From Psychrobacter glacincola (GTDB lineage Bacteria; Pseudomonadota; Gammaproteobacteria; Pseudomonadales; Moraxellaceae): a stretch of 64,000 nucleotides of DNA. Shown one piece after another: positions 1-9,147 of the stretch (position 1 is the stretch's first letter; the number at the start of each line of letters is the position of its first letter). A program made the position numbers and the translations under genes. The DNA is taken from NCBI GenBank assembly GCA_001411745.2, contig LIQB01000002.1, forward strand, positions 125,892 to 189,891, given 5' to 3'. The notes beneath the pieces are model-generated. The model did not search any database and had not been told where the DNA came from. It saw only the letters and a program-made list of their open reading frames with translations.

Positions 1-3000
1 CCAAGTTCAGTACGGCGTGCACTGTTAATGAGCCTTTCTACCCCAAAGCTACCTGCTTCTTCAAATACAGTAAAGTCTCTGCCATCATAGTCCTTGGCTC
101 GAATACTGGCACCAGGTTGGCTACTTGGGTTCGGCCATACAAACGTTGTCCACGCTTGAGTCCCCATGCGATAACGCAACTGCTGACCATCGACCACAAT
201 GGTATATTCAGTCAAACCGCTGACGGGTAATGGCATGATTTGAAAAGTGGTTTGATTGGCAGCGCCACCAGTATTATTCGCACCAGCAGCACCTGGGCTA
301 TTACTACCCGTATAATTGGTAAAGTAACGGCCAAAATCAGCGACAAACTGCGGGTTGAGACCCAAACCTGCACCATTCCAGATTTTACTGGAGATTTGAT
401 CGCCGCGGCGAATGATAAAGGGCGATAACGTTTCATTGACGAATCGCGCCACATAGCCATCTTCGCCGAAGAATTGACCGATCTCTGCAGGCGTCGCTTC
501 TAAGTTTGCATTGGCGGTAAAGGGATACTTACTGCCTAAATTATCGAGGAAAGGCTTATAGACCTGCGCTTTCCAAACTTTATTAATCTCTGCCTTGGTG
601 GGCGTCAGCAGCATATTAAATGAACGAGTCAGTGGCTCACTCAACAACGGACGAACCAGCTGTTTTATTTCAGAGTTGGCTTGACTTAGGATCTGCTCAT
701 CTAATATTTGTAGAGATTTGGTTAACTCTGAGCCTTCAGGGCTGAGGGTTTGTGAGGCAAACAACAAGGCATCAGGGCCGATGTCATCACTACGAGCGAT
801 ATTGTTAAAACGGGTTCTGATATCGCCTAAACTGACTAAATAGCTGTCTAATAATGACAGATCCTGATTTTCTTCTCTTGGCGTTACTAGCGCATGTATA
901 GAGGAGAATTCTTGAGCAATCACACCTGAGCTTGCTTGTGCTACAGGCGCGGCGTTACTAGAGCTTCCACCATTATTCATCGCAGCTTCTGCTTGCCGCA
1001 GCTCAGCAGGGCTTTGACGCAGGATAGTTTGCTTAAACCAATTGACAAATGAGCGACGAGATTCGCCACCATTGCCAGCTGCTTGATTAGCCGCTTTATT
1101 GTCCCATTGAGTTTGGCGATCTACTGTCTCAAACAGGGTTTTTAACGGTGACTCTGCGGCATTGGACAGCTGATTTAATAAGACCGCATGATCATCGAAG
1201 CCTGTGCTATCCCGAACATACACTTGAGATAAAAAACGTTTCCATTCACTGATATATTCTTGCTTATAGCGATTGACCAGATATTGTCGTATCTGTTCAG
1301 GACTGCCCGTCAAGGTAAGGTCATCTTGGCTGCTGGTGGCCAACACCCAATCATCGGCGACCACTCTCGTAGTGGCAGCTTTATCAATCTCATCACTGAC
1401 GAAAGTATCCCATGCCTCTTTAGTAAAAGTGCCTGAAATGACATAGCTACCAAGCAGTGCTTCATTAGCATTGTTTTGCGTAATCTGCGCAACCGTGACC
1501 GATGGGAAGCGGGCAGATGCGCGCATTTTAATCTCAGAGTAAACCCGCTCACGAGCAGGTTGACCTTTGCTAACCTTGGATAAATTGCTACGGGTTTTGT
1601 CTATCAGCCCTAAGTCATTTTGAATCAATGGAAAGGCGGGGTCGTCGACATGAGCCAAGGTAAAACTCAAGATACGCTCAGCTTGGCGAATCATCTTGTC
1701 ACGCGGCATGTCAGCGCGATTGGCTTCGAGCCAGTTGCGCCAAAAACGGGTCATCTGATCACTCAAATGACTGGCCTCTAAATTGTCATGATTGCCAAGC
1801 ATGAGATAAGCTTTAAGCGCGTTATAAGCATCTTCAACGTCTGTGGGGTCCGACTGGATATAAGCATCATTAACGGCAGCATCAGAGGTGTCATCAGTGC
1901 TTGAGTCTTCTGTACGGACTTCTAATTGATCGGCATTGGTATTTACTTCGGTCAAAAACGTTTCGATATTTTGTTTGGTTGGCGCTAAGACGATGATGCT
2001 GATACCGTTGTAATACTCTGCTAGCAATTTTTGCTTAAGCTTATCGCCTTGATAGAGGCCAAAACTCAAAGACAGCGGCTTGTCGTCTTCATAGCCTTCA
2101 AGCTGCTCGATTCGACTTTGTAGAATATTGAGCGACTCAAGCTGAGATTGTAAATCACCGTTAGAATTTTTTTGTAGCGCTGCGACTTGCTGTAAGTCAG
2201 CCACGACACGCTCAGTGAGCTGTTTATTATTGGCATAAGACCATGTCCACAGACCGACAGCCGCACACAAAGTCACGACAGCAGCTAGCGTCGCAAGCGC
2301 ACGATGACTACGCTTGTGTCGGTTTTTATGCTGCTTGACCAAATGCTTGTCTTTTAGAATGACTTTAGAAAATAGATCTTGTAAAAAATAAGGCTTGTCT
2401 GCGGCTTCTTGCTGCGCATTGAGCGGTATCGCAGGTGGGTGCAAATCGTAATTTTGCACCATTTGCAACGTCATTTGGCTACTAACTTGCCCGTCCTGCA
2501 AGGCGCTGGTAAAGTAAAAGCCACGCAATATGGGCTTAAATTGGAAAGGGTTGTCCTCAAACAACGCATGCATCAGCGTCCGTATCATGGGACGTAACGA
2601 CTGAAACTCCATTGGGAAAGTCATTAGACTGGGAGATACCGTGCGCTGATGACGCAAGGATAGCTTAGTGGTGCTCAAATCTTTTAGACCATTGACCAAG
2701 ACGCCAAAATGCTCTTCGAATACGTTAGTGATATTGATATTTTCTGGGTCTTCAGGGTAGGGGATGGTCGCGCCCCATACTTGGCTGCGCTCTTCTTGCT
2801 CATAGTCATTAAAGAAATCACGGAAGCCTGAAATCAAATCCATTTTAGTAAAGACCACATAGACAGGCGCATAAACTTCTAACTGTTCCGTTAAGTCTTG
2901 CACACGGCTGCGCAGATTCTTGGCCAAATCCAACGCATAGTTTGGATCGTTTTTGGTGAGTTCGGCGATACTGACCGCGATGATGATGCCATTGATCGGT

Positions 3001-3632
3001 GCTTTAGGTCGATTCTTTTTGAGTAGGCTTAAAAATGACAACCATTCTGAGCGATCTTCTTCATAAACGGAGTAACGTCCAGCGGTGTCGAGCAAAATAC
3101 CTTCAGTCGAAAAAAACCAATCGCAGTTACGTGTACCGCCGACGCCTTTAACGGATAGCTTGTTACCTTGTTCCATAAAGGGGAATTTTAAGCCAGAGTG
3201 TAGCACTGCAGAGCTTTTGCCTGCCGCGGGATTACCAATGACCATATACCACGGCAGCTCATATAACGCCGCTTTGCCTGTTTGATCGCCTATCTTAGAT
3301 TTGCGAATAGTTTTAATGGCCTCTTGCATTTGCTGACGTAGCGCTTGCACTTCTTGAGCGTTTTCATCTTTGGCCACATGAAGGCTATCGTCACCTTGGC
3401 TCTCGTTGCCATTATCCTCCACTAAGTTTGCCAGCTCATCTGAGGCAAGCTTACGTTTTTTCCACAGGTAATAGCCAAGCGCCCCCAGCACCGTACATGT
3501 GATTAGGACGCCAATGATTATGACAAAGGTTTTAATAGCCACATAATCATAAAGTAAGACTAGAGCGACTATGAGCCCCAGCGCCAATAATACTCTTGGG
3601 TTATAGATAAGATGAAAAAACCTTGAAAACAT
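1..3632 (-). CDS. tssM: Type VI secretion inner-membrane protein TssM (IcmF family), partial at the window edge
   Basis: The reading frame stays open from an ATG at 3632 down to the window edge (about 1210 codons), so only the last part of the protein is missing. The N-terminus has two hydrophobic segments (about residues 13-33 and 36-57) and a charged cytoplasmic stretch. A Walker A motif, GNPAAGKSS, follows near residue 150, and then a GTPase-like domain with DTAGRYS. A long periplasmic region follows, and near the edge there is an IcmF C-terminal beta domain (RMGTQAWTTFVWPNPSSQPG). In T6SS, TssM forms the membrane-spanning core complex with TssL and TssJ. It lies directly downstream of the gene at 3699-5495 and probably shares its transcript. 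Many TssM proteins lack an intact Walker motif; this one keeps it. I am very sure of the family. Confidence 0.95.
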   Translation of the reverse strand, partial: MFSRFFHLIYNPRVLLALGLIVALVLLYDYVAIKTFVIIIGVLITCTVLGALGYYLWKKRKLASDELANLVEDNGNESQGDDSLHVAKDENAQEVQALRQQMQEAIKTIRKSKIGDQTGKAALYELPWYMVIGNPAAGKSSAVLHSGLKFPFMEQGNKLSVKGVGGTRNCDWFFSTEGILLDTAGRYSVYEEDRSEWLSFLSLLKKNRPKAPINGIIIAVSIAELTKNDPNYALDLAKNLRSRVQDLTEQLEVYAPVYVVFTKMDLISGFRDFFNDYEQEERSQVWGATIPYPEDPENINITNVFEEHFGVLVNGLKDLSTTKLSLRHQRTVSPSLMTFPMEFQSLRPMIRTLMHALFEDNPFQFKPILRGFYFTSALQDGQVSSQMTLQMVQNYDLHPPAIPLNAQQEAADKPYFLQDLFSKVILKDKHLVKQHKNRHKRSHRALATLAAVVTLCAAVGLWTWSYANNKQLTERVVADLQQVAALQKNSNGDLQSQLESLNILQSRIEQLEGYEDDKPLSLSFGLYQGDKLKQKLLAEYYNGISIIVLAPTKQNIETFLTEVNTNADQLEVRTEDSSTDDTSDAAVNDAYIQSDPTDVEDAYNALKAYLMLGNHDNLEASHLSDQMTRFWRNWLEANRADMPRDKMIRQAERILSFTLAHVDDPAFPLIQNDLGLIDKTRSNLSKVSKGQPARERVYSEIKMRASARFPSVTVAQITQNNANEALLGSYVISGTFTKEAWDTFVSDEIDKAATTRVVADDWVLATSSQDDLTLTGSPEQIRQYLVNRYKQEYISEWKRFLSQVYVRDSTGFDDHAVLLNQLSNAAESPLKTLFETVDRQTQWDNKAANQAAGNGGESRRSFVNWFKQTILRQSPAELRQAEAAMNNGGSSSNAAPVAQASSGVIAQEFSSIHALVTPREENQDLSLLDSYLVSLGDIRTRFNNIARSDDIGPDALLFASQTLSPEGSELTKSLQILDEQILSQANSEIKQLVRPLLSEPLTRSFNMLLTPTKAEINKVWKAQVYKPFLDNLGSKYPFTANANLEATPAEIGQFFGEDGYVARFVNETLSPFIIRRGDQISSKIWNGAGLGLNPQFVADFGRYFTNYTGSNSPGAAGANNTGGAANQTTFQIMPLPVSGLTEYTIVVDGQQLRYRMGTQAWTTFVWPNPSSQPGASIRAKDYDGRDFTVFEEAGSFGVERLINSARRTEL

Positions 3633-3698
3633 GCGTGCTACCTAGTGTGAACTTAAGATAATAAAACGAGTATTTACCACGACAAAGCACCATTAAAA

Positions 3699-5495
3699 CT
3701 ACGACTCAGATGTTGGAGAAGAGTCTAGCAACCAAAGCATATTAGAGTGCTTATGTTGAGTAATTAAAAACAATCTGTCTGACTCTTGTTGGTCTTCTTT
3801 GGCTAAGTCAATGAATAACGATAAGCTGATAAATGGCTTCAACCAATTATTCAATGGCATATAATGCCCTAAATGATGCTCGTTTACCAGAGCGCCTTGT
3901 GCTATAAATGCTTCAAGAAAGCTCATATACGTTGATAAGTCATAGGGCTGCTTTAATGGATTAATGTCAGATATGGCGGTAATGGCCATGTCTGTTATAG
4001 CAACATTAGTCTTGTATTTTTCTTTGCTGTTGATGTCAGACGATTTTTTTGCGGGATTTACTGTCTGTTTATCAGGGGTTTTTAGCGTGGTCGTATCGGT
4101 CGGTGACAGTGAAAGCATATTGTCTATTAATAGACTTTTGATAGTCGTTAAATGATTCAAATAGCGACGTTTATCACTCAAAAGCTTAGTGCGATGAGCT
4201 GTACCTATCTCCGTTAATAAAATACGGGTATTAGCGTCAATATTGAGTAGCTCTTGAGCCGCTTGATTCGAGAATAGCAACAGCGCACCCGCCTCAGTTG
4301 GAATGACATTGGTCATTTGCTCAGCATACAAATGAGTGTCTAACCATTCTTCACTTATCTGTGAATCTGCAATGAGAATTAAGCAAAGATCCGGCGCAGT
4401 TGATTTAGATAAAGGCAGCAGATGTCTATTGATGAAATCTGCAGGTGTGGCAATTAGGGTATTGTTAGCGCTATTATCTGCTATGGTGTTTGCGATGTCA
4501 GTGCTGTCAGTTATGATGGTCGTAATAGCAAGCCGTGTATCAGGAATACCGTAAGTTGCTAACTGTTCTTTTATGGTCGCGATTAAAAATGCTGAATCGG
4601 CGCTGGCAGGCAAGCATAGATAGATAGGAAGATTGGTTAAATGACCAGCAGAGGCTGCTGTCATTTTGTCATCACCGTTCTCTTTACGGCTGTTATTTTC
4701 ACTATTTACTTCGTTGGCACTCACCAAATAATGTTGCTGCCATTCGGGATGAATATGAATGGCTGCGTTGGACTGAGTCGTATCTTGTTGGTGATGTTGG
4801 TAAAAGTATTCGGCAAGGCTAGACAGCATCTCCTCGCTCAAGACTAGCTGCTCATAAATTAATGCCTGTAAACGCAAGGTAGTATCATTTAACGCGGCTT
4901 TACGTTCAGTAAATCTCTCATCATCGAGATGGCTATCTAAACTACTATCTAAATCATTGTCTAAATTACTGTTCGAATCTAAATAACGGTCTGAATAGCT
5001 ATCGTCAAACTCTGAATCTGCTGAATAGGCATCAGAGATATTAGAATATGGTAGGGCGGCGGCATCAGGGAGTCTTGCAATCGGTTTGACCAACATTGGC
5101 ATACCATCAATATCTGTCAAATCCTCACTCAATACGGTTAGGTCTGCGTCATTGTCCACCACCTCAGACCAACAGTCTCCTTCTGGTAGGCAGACACGGC
5201 TATAGATAAATAACTGATAAGTATTGGGCGGCTTAATAGCGTCTGTTTTATCTGTTGTTCCATCGAGTATCTCTGGTGAATCGGTTGTTTTTTTATCTAG
5301 TTTTTTTTGCCACCATGAGAGCGCCATGATAGAGCCAAGAAACAATAAAGGGATGGTAACAAACCATAGTAATAAGCCAGATGAGGTCAGCTGTCGCGCA
5401 TTGTCTTTAAAGTACATCCAGACCAAAATGAGATACAACACCAAAATCATGACTAAAACAGATCGGCCGTATGACAGTATTTTTTTTGCGCCCAC
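3699..5495 (-). CDS. T6SS-linked two-TM membrane protein of unknown function
   Basis: This 598-residue protein starts at GTG, supported by GGGAG nine bases upstream. Two hydrophobic segments (about residues 8-28 and 40-60) are followed by a long soluble region. That region contains an acidic low-complexity stretch (about residues 155-195) made of loose Asp/Ser/Asn/Leu repeats. A central part looks alpha/beta, and the C-terminal part is helical. I do not recognise a family; it lacks the TagF motif pattern and any visible catalytic motif. It is the gene immediately upstream of tssM, 66 bases away on the same strand, and faces tagX across a 0.4-kb divergent promoter region. I infer an accessory subunit of the T6SS membrane complex, probably one of the lineage-specific T6SS proteins seen in Moraxellaceae, but this rests on context only. 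Confidence 0.75.
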   Translation of the reverse strand: MGAKKILSYGRSVLVMILVLYLILVWMYFKDNARQLTSSGLLLWFVTIPLLFLGSIMALSWWQKKLDKKTTDSPEILDGTTDKTDAIKPPNTYQLFIYSRVCLPEGDCWSEVVDNDADLTVLSEDLTDIDGMPMLVKPIARLPDAAALPYSNISDAYSADSEFDDSYSDRYLDSNSNLDNDLDSSLDSHLDDERFTERKAALNDTTLRLQALIYEQLVLSEEMLSSLAEYFYQHHQQDTTQSNAAIHIHPEWQQHYLVSANEVNSENNSRKENGDDKMTAASAGHLTNLPIYLCLPASADSAFLIATIKEQLATYGIPDTRLAITTIITDSTDIANTIADNSANNTLIATPADFINRHLLPLSKSTAPDLCLILIADSQISEEWLDTHLYAEQMTNVIPTEAGALLLFSNQAAQELLNIDANTRILLTEIGTAHRTKLLSDKRRYLNHLTTIKSLLIDNMLSLSPTDTTTLKTPDKQTVNPAKKSSDINSKEKYKTNVAITDMAITAISDINPLKQPYDLSTYMSFLEAFIAQGALVNEHHLGHYMPLNNWLKPFISLSLFIDLAKEDQQESDRLFLITQHKHSNMLWLLDSSPTSES

Positions 5496-5912
5496 TTATT
5501 TAAACTCCCTATTTGTTGGGTTGTTATTATGATTATTACCATGTAGACAAGCTTTTCGATCCAAATTTTGTGATATCTATAAGCTTATTTTTACTATAAT
5601 AGTTAACTTTATTTGTCTTTTTTATGATTCGGTTGTAATGATAGGAATCGCTTTGAAAATATTGTTAAACTATAAAATCGATAACCAGTGAGGGTTTTAG
5701 GCATTATTAAGTAAATTTTTATAATGAAATAGTATTTTTAAGTTGTCTGTAGATAAGCTAATGGATAGAAATAAATAAAAATTAGTGTAATTAAGTTAGC
5801 TTTATTTTAAAAGGAGATGATTTGTCTATATAATACTGACGAAATCATAATTATCAACGCCTGTTTATTATTATTTTGTTTTTATCGTCTCAACTGTCGC
5901 TGACTCTTGCCT
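5496..5912. promoter_or_regulatory. Divergent promoter region between the two T6SS transcription units
   Basis: This very AT-rich gap of about 417 bases separates the leftward unit (598-residue protein, tssM) from the rightward one (tagX to tssL). It must hold promoters for both. Several AT-rich -10-like hexamers are visible, but none stands out with a good -35 box. I see no gene, and no clear operator in it. Confidence 0.5.
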
Positions 5913-6962
5913 ATGATTTACTTGACTGTATCGGCCTTTACATTGCTCTCTATCCTCATGATGGTCATGCTTTTTGATCGGCAGCTATGTGGGCGACTAT
6001 TAGATAAGGTAATGGTGTTTTTTCATCGATTGCCTAGCCTAAAATTCAAGCGTCCATCAATAAAGACACCAAAGAAGGCATTTCATTATCGTATCAAGCA
6101 GTTTATTCGTTTTATTTCGGATATAGATGTTTCTCGTATTCCAGTGATATCGGCATTGTCTTTTTTGATTGTCATAGCAACGGTTGGATTGTGTTATGCC
6201 CTGATTACCAATCATTCTCTGGAGGTTTATCATGCCAACGATACCGTGGCTAGCATGACAAATTTGCAAATCAGTCAACTACTCATAGGAGAGCGTCTGC
6301 GTCCGCCGTCGCCTCCGCCAGAGGAGCTATTTGCTGAACTAGAAGCTGAGGTTGCAAGCTATCAAGCTGACAAGACAGAGGAAGGATATTGGCCAGATAA
6401 TCAGACAAATATACCTCAGATTGATAGGCCGCTCATGCTCCCTGAGCCTGACTTGTCTGACTTAAACACGCAAGATCATAGCACGGGCTATTCAGGTGAC
6501 ATGTTGGCTACACATCTAAACAACGGTCATATCAATATCAAAAATGCTGACCGTAATTGGCAACAAATGAACTCGGACTTTGTTCAACGGCTGTTGACTG
6601 TGTATAAAGTAATGAGTGACCAATATGGCTATGACATGGTGCTGTTAGAAGGCTATCGTAGCCCTGCAAGGCAAGCAAGACTATTGAGAAAAGGCACTCA
6701 TGTAACGAAGGCAGGATCATACAAGAGCTATCATCAGTTTGGTTTGGCGGGCGATAGCGCCTTTATCAGAAATGGTAAAATTGTCATAAGCGAAAAGGAT
6801 CCTTGGGCAATGCGGGGCTATAAATTATATGGTAAAGTAGCCAAATCTGCCGGACTTGTGTGGGGTGGTGATTGGCGTATGATGGATCTTGGGCATGTCG
6901 AGCTGCGCAAAAAAGGCGTGCTCGGTCGCCCAGAAATGGCTGAGATTTTGACCAGTCAATAA
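5913..6962 (+). CDS. tagX: TagX-like peptidoglycan hydrolase of the T6SS (M15 peptidase fold)
   Basis: A membrane-anchored peptidase of about 349 residues. A hydrophobic N-terminus (residues 1-20) and a second TM segment (about 75-100) are followed by a Pro/Glu-rich linker and a C-terminal M15-type domain (about 190-345). The likely zinc ligands are in SYHQFGLAGD (His274, Asp281) and DLGHVEL (His328), with an upstream EGYRSPARQ motif. In Acinetobacter, TagX is a zinc-dependent L,D-endopeptidase that opens peptidoglycan for T6SS assembly. The same position beside tssK/tssL and the same fold support that role here. The ATG at 5913 is preferred; a TTG two codons upstream is possible, and neither has a clear Shine-Dalgarno. 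Family confidence is high; exact bond specificity is inferred. Confidence 0.85.
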   Translation: MIYLTVSAFTLLSILMMVMLFDRQLCGRLLDKVMVFFHRLPSLKFKRPSIKTPKKAFHYRIKQFIRFISDIDVSRIPVISALSFLIVIATVGLCYALITNHSLEVYHANDTVASMTNLQISQLLIGERLRPPSPPPEELFAELEAEVASYQADKTEEGYWPDNQTNIPQIDRPLMLPEPDLSDLNTQDHSTGYSGDMLATHLNNGHINIKNADRNWQQMNSDFVQRLLTVYKVMSDQYGYDMVLLEGYRSPARQARLLRKGTHVTKAGSYKSYHQFGLAGDSAFIRNGKIVISEKDPWAMRGYKLYGKVAKSAGLVWGGDWRMMDLGHVELRKKGVLGRPEMAEILTSQ

Positions 6963-6993
6963 TGATAATAATAAGCTAAGGTAAACTGAAAGT

Positions 6994-7677
6994 ATGAATA
7001 AATGTATGACATTGCCAGTATCATTAATCGCCGCCACTTGCTTGCTAAGTGGTGCGATCGCCGGATGCAGCACTGATAAATTGAGCAAGTCAAATGACAA
7101 GGTATCGGCATTGGCAGGCGAGCCTCCTATAGATGCCATGAGCCATATCGTTGATAATGGCAAAAATAGTGCTGATTTGCAAAGTCTAAAAGCACAGCTA
7201 GAGCTGCAGCAACAGCAGCTGGCGACCATGAGTGCTGAGCAGCAAGCATTACAAGAAAAACTGAAGCGTCAGCAGATTACTCTAAATATCAAACCCACCA
7301 CTAATGCCAATGCAGGGCGTACCAAAGTAGGCACAGCAAGTACTGCCTATATCGCATTTTTGGAAGAAGAGAGCCAGTTTACGGATATTGAAGCGCTGGC
7401 TGCCAAAGAAATCAGTATTATCCCAAATCGTGAGAGCAGTCTGACCGTGAACATTCCACAAGACGCGCGCTTTATCGCTATTAAAGTGGGGCTGAGATAT
7501 ACCAAAAAGCGCTCACAGTTTCTTATCCCACTTGCCAGTCTCAATTTTGATACGCCACTGGCGATCAATATTGGTGGATGCGATGTCAGCATTACTGAGG
7601 GTGTTGACCCAGCACTGGCACCTACATTTACTACCAAACTTAAATATTATCAGCAGCCACTAGTCAGCTGTTCTTAG
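6994..7677 (+). CDS. TssJ-like outer-membrane lipoprotein of the T6SS
   Basis: A 227-residue lipoprotein. A type II signal ends in the lipobox IAGC (Cys25). Residues 60-95 form a Gln/Glu/Leu-rich coiled coil, and the C-terminal ~115 residues read as a beta sandwich. TssJ is the lipoprotein that anchors TssM to the outer membrane, and it commonly precedes tssK and tssL, as here. The C-terminal part (SIIPNRESSLTVNIPQDAR, then a conserved-looking GLRY) resembles TssJ in pattern, but identity is low and the coiled coil is unusual. Acinetobacter systems are often described as lacking a recognisable TssJ, so this may be the divergent equivalent. It lies 31 bases after tagX and 9 bases before the tssK start, so it is surely in the same operon. 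Confidence 0.65.
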   Translation: MNKCMTLPVSLIAATCLLSGAIAGCSTDKLSKSNDKVSALAGEPPIDAMSHIVDNGKNSADLQSLKAQLELQQQQLATMSAEQQALQEKLKRQQITLNIKPTTNANAGRTKVGTASTAYIAFLEEESQFTDIEALAAKEISIIPNRESSLTVNIPQDARFIAIKVGLRYTKKRSQFLIPLASLNFDTPLAINIGGCDVSITEGVDPALAPTFTTKLKYYQQPLVSCS

Positions 7678-7686
7678 GAGATTGTC

Positions 7687-9033
7687 TTGAGTAAACACAG
7701 GGTATTATGGGGAGAAGGGTTGTTTTTGCGACCCCAACATTTTCAGATTCAAGACACTTATCATGACTCGCAACGCGCTTTGAGTATGATGCTGGTGCAT
7801 CCTTATGCTTATGGAGTATCTGATGTTCAGATTGATAAGCAACTTTTGGAAAGCAATTTACTAAGCTTTCAAAGTATTTATGCGGTATTGCCCGATGGTA
7901 CGATATATCATGCACCTCGTACCGACACTTTACCGAAAGCCATTACCTTAGATACCCAAGACAATGGCGATGAAGTTTTCGTATTTTTGAGTTTAGAGAT
8001 TGTCCATAGTGGCGGCAGCAATATACAGACGGATCGTAGTGACAATCCAACACGCTATGTAAGGGGTGCTATTGAGGCACAAGATCTATATAGCCAAGCG
8101 GCTGAAGCAGTCATTGACGTGATTAAACTGTCGCCAAATTTGCAGTTAAGTTATTCTGCGCAAGCGCCTAGCCAAGATACCGTGTCCTTATTGGTAGCCA
8201 AGCTCGTGCGTACCACTCAAGGCATCTATCAAGTCGATGATGATTATATCGTCCCAAGTGTGCATATTACGAGTAACCCTGCGCTTGTTGGTCACGTATA
8301 TCGTTTGATGACGATGATTAATACCAAGTCCACGTCACTGTATGACCATCATCGTCAATCTAACAATGACTTACTGGAGTTTCGCTCCTCAGATATTGCC
8401 TCTTTTTGGCTATTGCATACGCTAAATACCGCATACTCTCAGCTCAGTCATTTATATAATAATGCCAAACTACATCCAGAACGCCTTTATGAAGCATTAT
8501 TAAATGTCGCCAGCCAATTGGCTACTTTTAGCTCATTATATAAGGTGGGCGACTTACCTTCTTATCATCACGATAATGCCAATGACTCATTTGTTAGTAT
8601 CATTTTGATTATTCGTGAGCTACTCAATACCGTCATTGCCAGTAACTTTATCTCGATTCCATTACGTCAAAATAAGCCATCTTATTATACAGGCGAGCTA
8701 AGTAGTGACAAGATCACGCGTGGCTCACAGCTGTATCTGTCTGTTAGCTCATCATTGCCGATGCACGAGCTCATCGATATCGTACCACGCCGATTTAAAA
8801 TTGCGACGCCTGACTCAGTAGAGAAACGTGTGTTGTCAGCGCTGCCAGGCTCTTCTATTTCACATGTCAGCCAAGTACCCAGTGCGATACCAGTGAGACC
8901 AGGCTTTAGCTACTTCACCATCGAACCGGTAGGCGAGCTATATGACGAAATGCTCAAATCTGAATCTATCTGTATTTATGTGCCAAATGGTTTTGATGAT
9001 TTAAAAATAGAGCTGATGGCTATCGTACAGTAA
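7687..9033 (+). CDS. tssK: T6SS baseplate subunit TssK
   Basis: A 448-residue TssK. The signature VLWGEGLFLRPQHFQIQDTYHD is at the very N-terminus; it matches the family's VLW.EG.FLRPQHFQ pattern. The rest has the usual shell and neck domains and a C-terminal receptor-binding region ending FYTIEP-like (SYFTIEPVGELYDEM). TssK trimers connect the baseplate to the TssL/TssM membrane complex. The start is a TTG, chosen because AGGAG sits about seven bases upstream and the family motif begins immediately after it. It is 9 bases after the lipoprotein gene. A short repeat remnant separates it from tssL. Confidence 0.96.
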   Translation: MSKHRVLWGEGLFLRPQHFQIQDTYHDSQRALSMMLVHPYAYGVSDVQIDKQLLESNLLSFQSIYAVLPDGTIYHAPRTDTLPKAITLDTQDNGDEVFVFLSLEIVHSGGSNIQTDRSDNPTRYVRGAIEAQDLYSQAAEAVIDVIKLSPNLQLSYSAQAPSQDTVSLLVAKLVRTTQGIYQVDDDYIVPSVHITSNPALVGHVYRLMTMINTKSTSLYDHHRQSNNDLLEFRSSDIASFWLLHTLNTAYSQLSHLYNNAKLHPERLYEALLNVASQLATFSSLYKVGDLPSYHHDNANDSFVSIILIIRELLNTVIASNFISIPLRQNKPSYYTGELSSDKITRGSQLYLSVSSSLPMHELIDIVPRRFKIATPDSVEKRVLSALPGSSISHVSQVPSAIPVRPGFSYFTIEPVGELYDEMLKSESICIYVPNGFDDLKIELMAIVQ

Positions 9034-9080
9034 TTCTTTTTGTCTCTAGAGGTGCTGAGGTTGCAAGATGAGTATGCACT

Positions 9081-9111
9081 AGGGCGCGCCCTCATTTTGA
9101 GAACACGCCCT
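9081..9111. repeat. Remnant of the MITE-like repeat (terminal sequences only)
   Basis: About 31 bases between tssK and tssL match the two ends of the ~173-bp repeat seen at 25948, 33215 and 56431: a left end like AGGGCG..CCTCATTTT next to a right end like GAACACGCCCT. The interior is missing. This looks like an internally deleted copy. It sits inside the T6SS operon and could fold into a small hairpin. Confidence 0.6.
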
Positions 9112-9147
9112 CAATAGTATTTGAAATAATAAGCATTAGGAATAATC

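Noticed and set aside
3964-4847. Several plus-strand frames of 60-70 codons opposite the T6SS-linked gene.
   Set aside because: They lie entirely inside a well-supported minus-strand gene, have no ribosome-binding sites and read as antisense shadows.
6825-7229. A 134-codon minus-strand frame overlapping the tagX/tssJ-like junction.
   Set aside because: It crosses two good genes on the other strand and has composition typical of a shadow frame.
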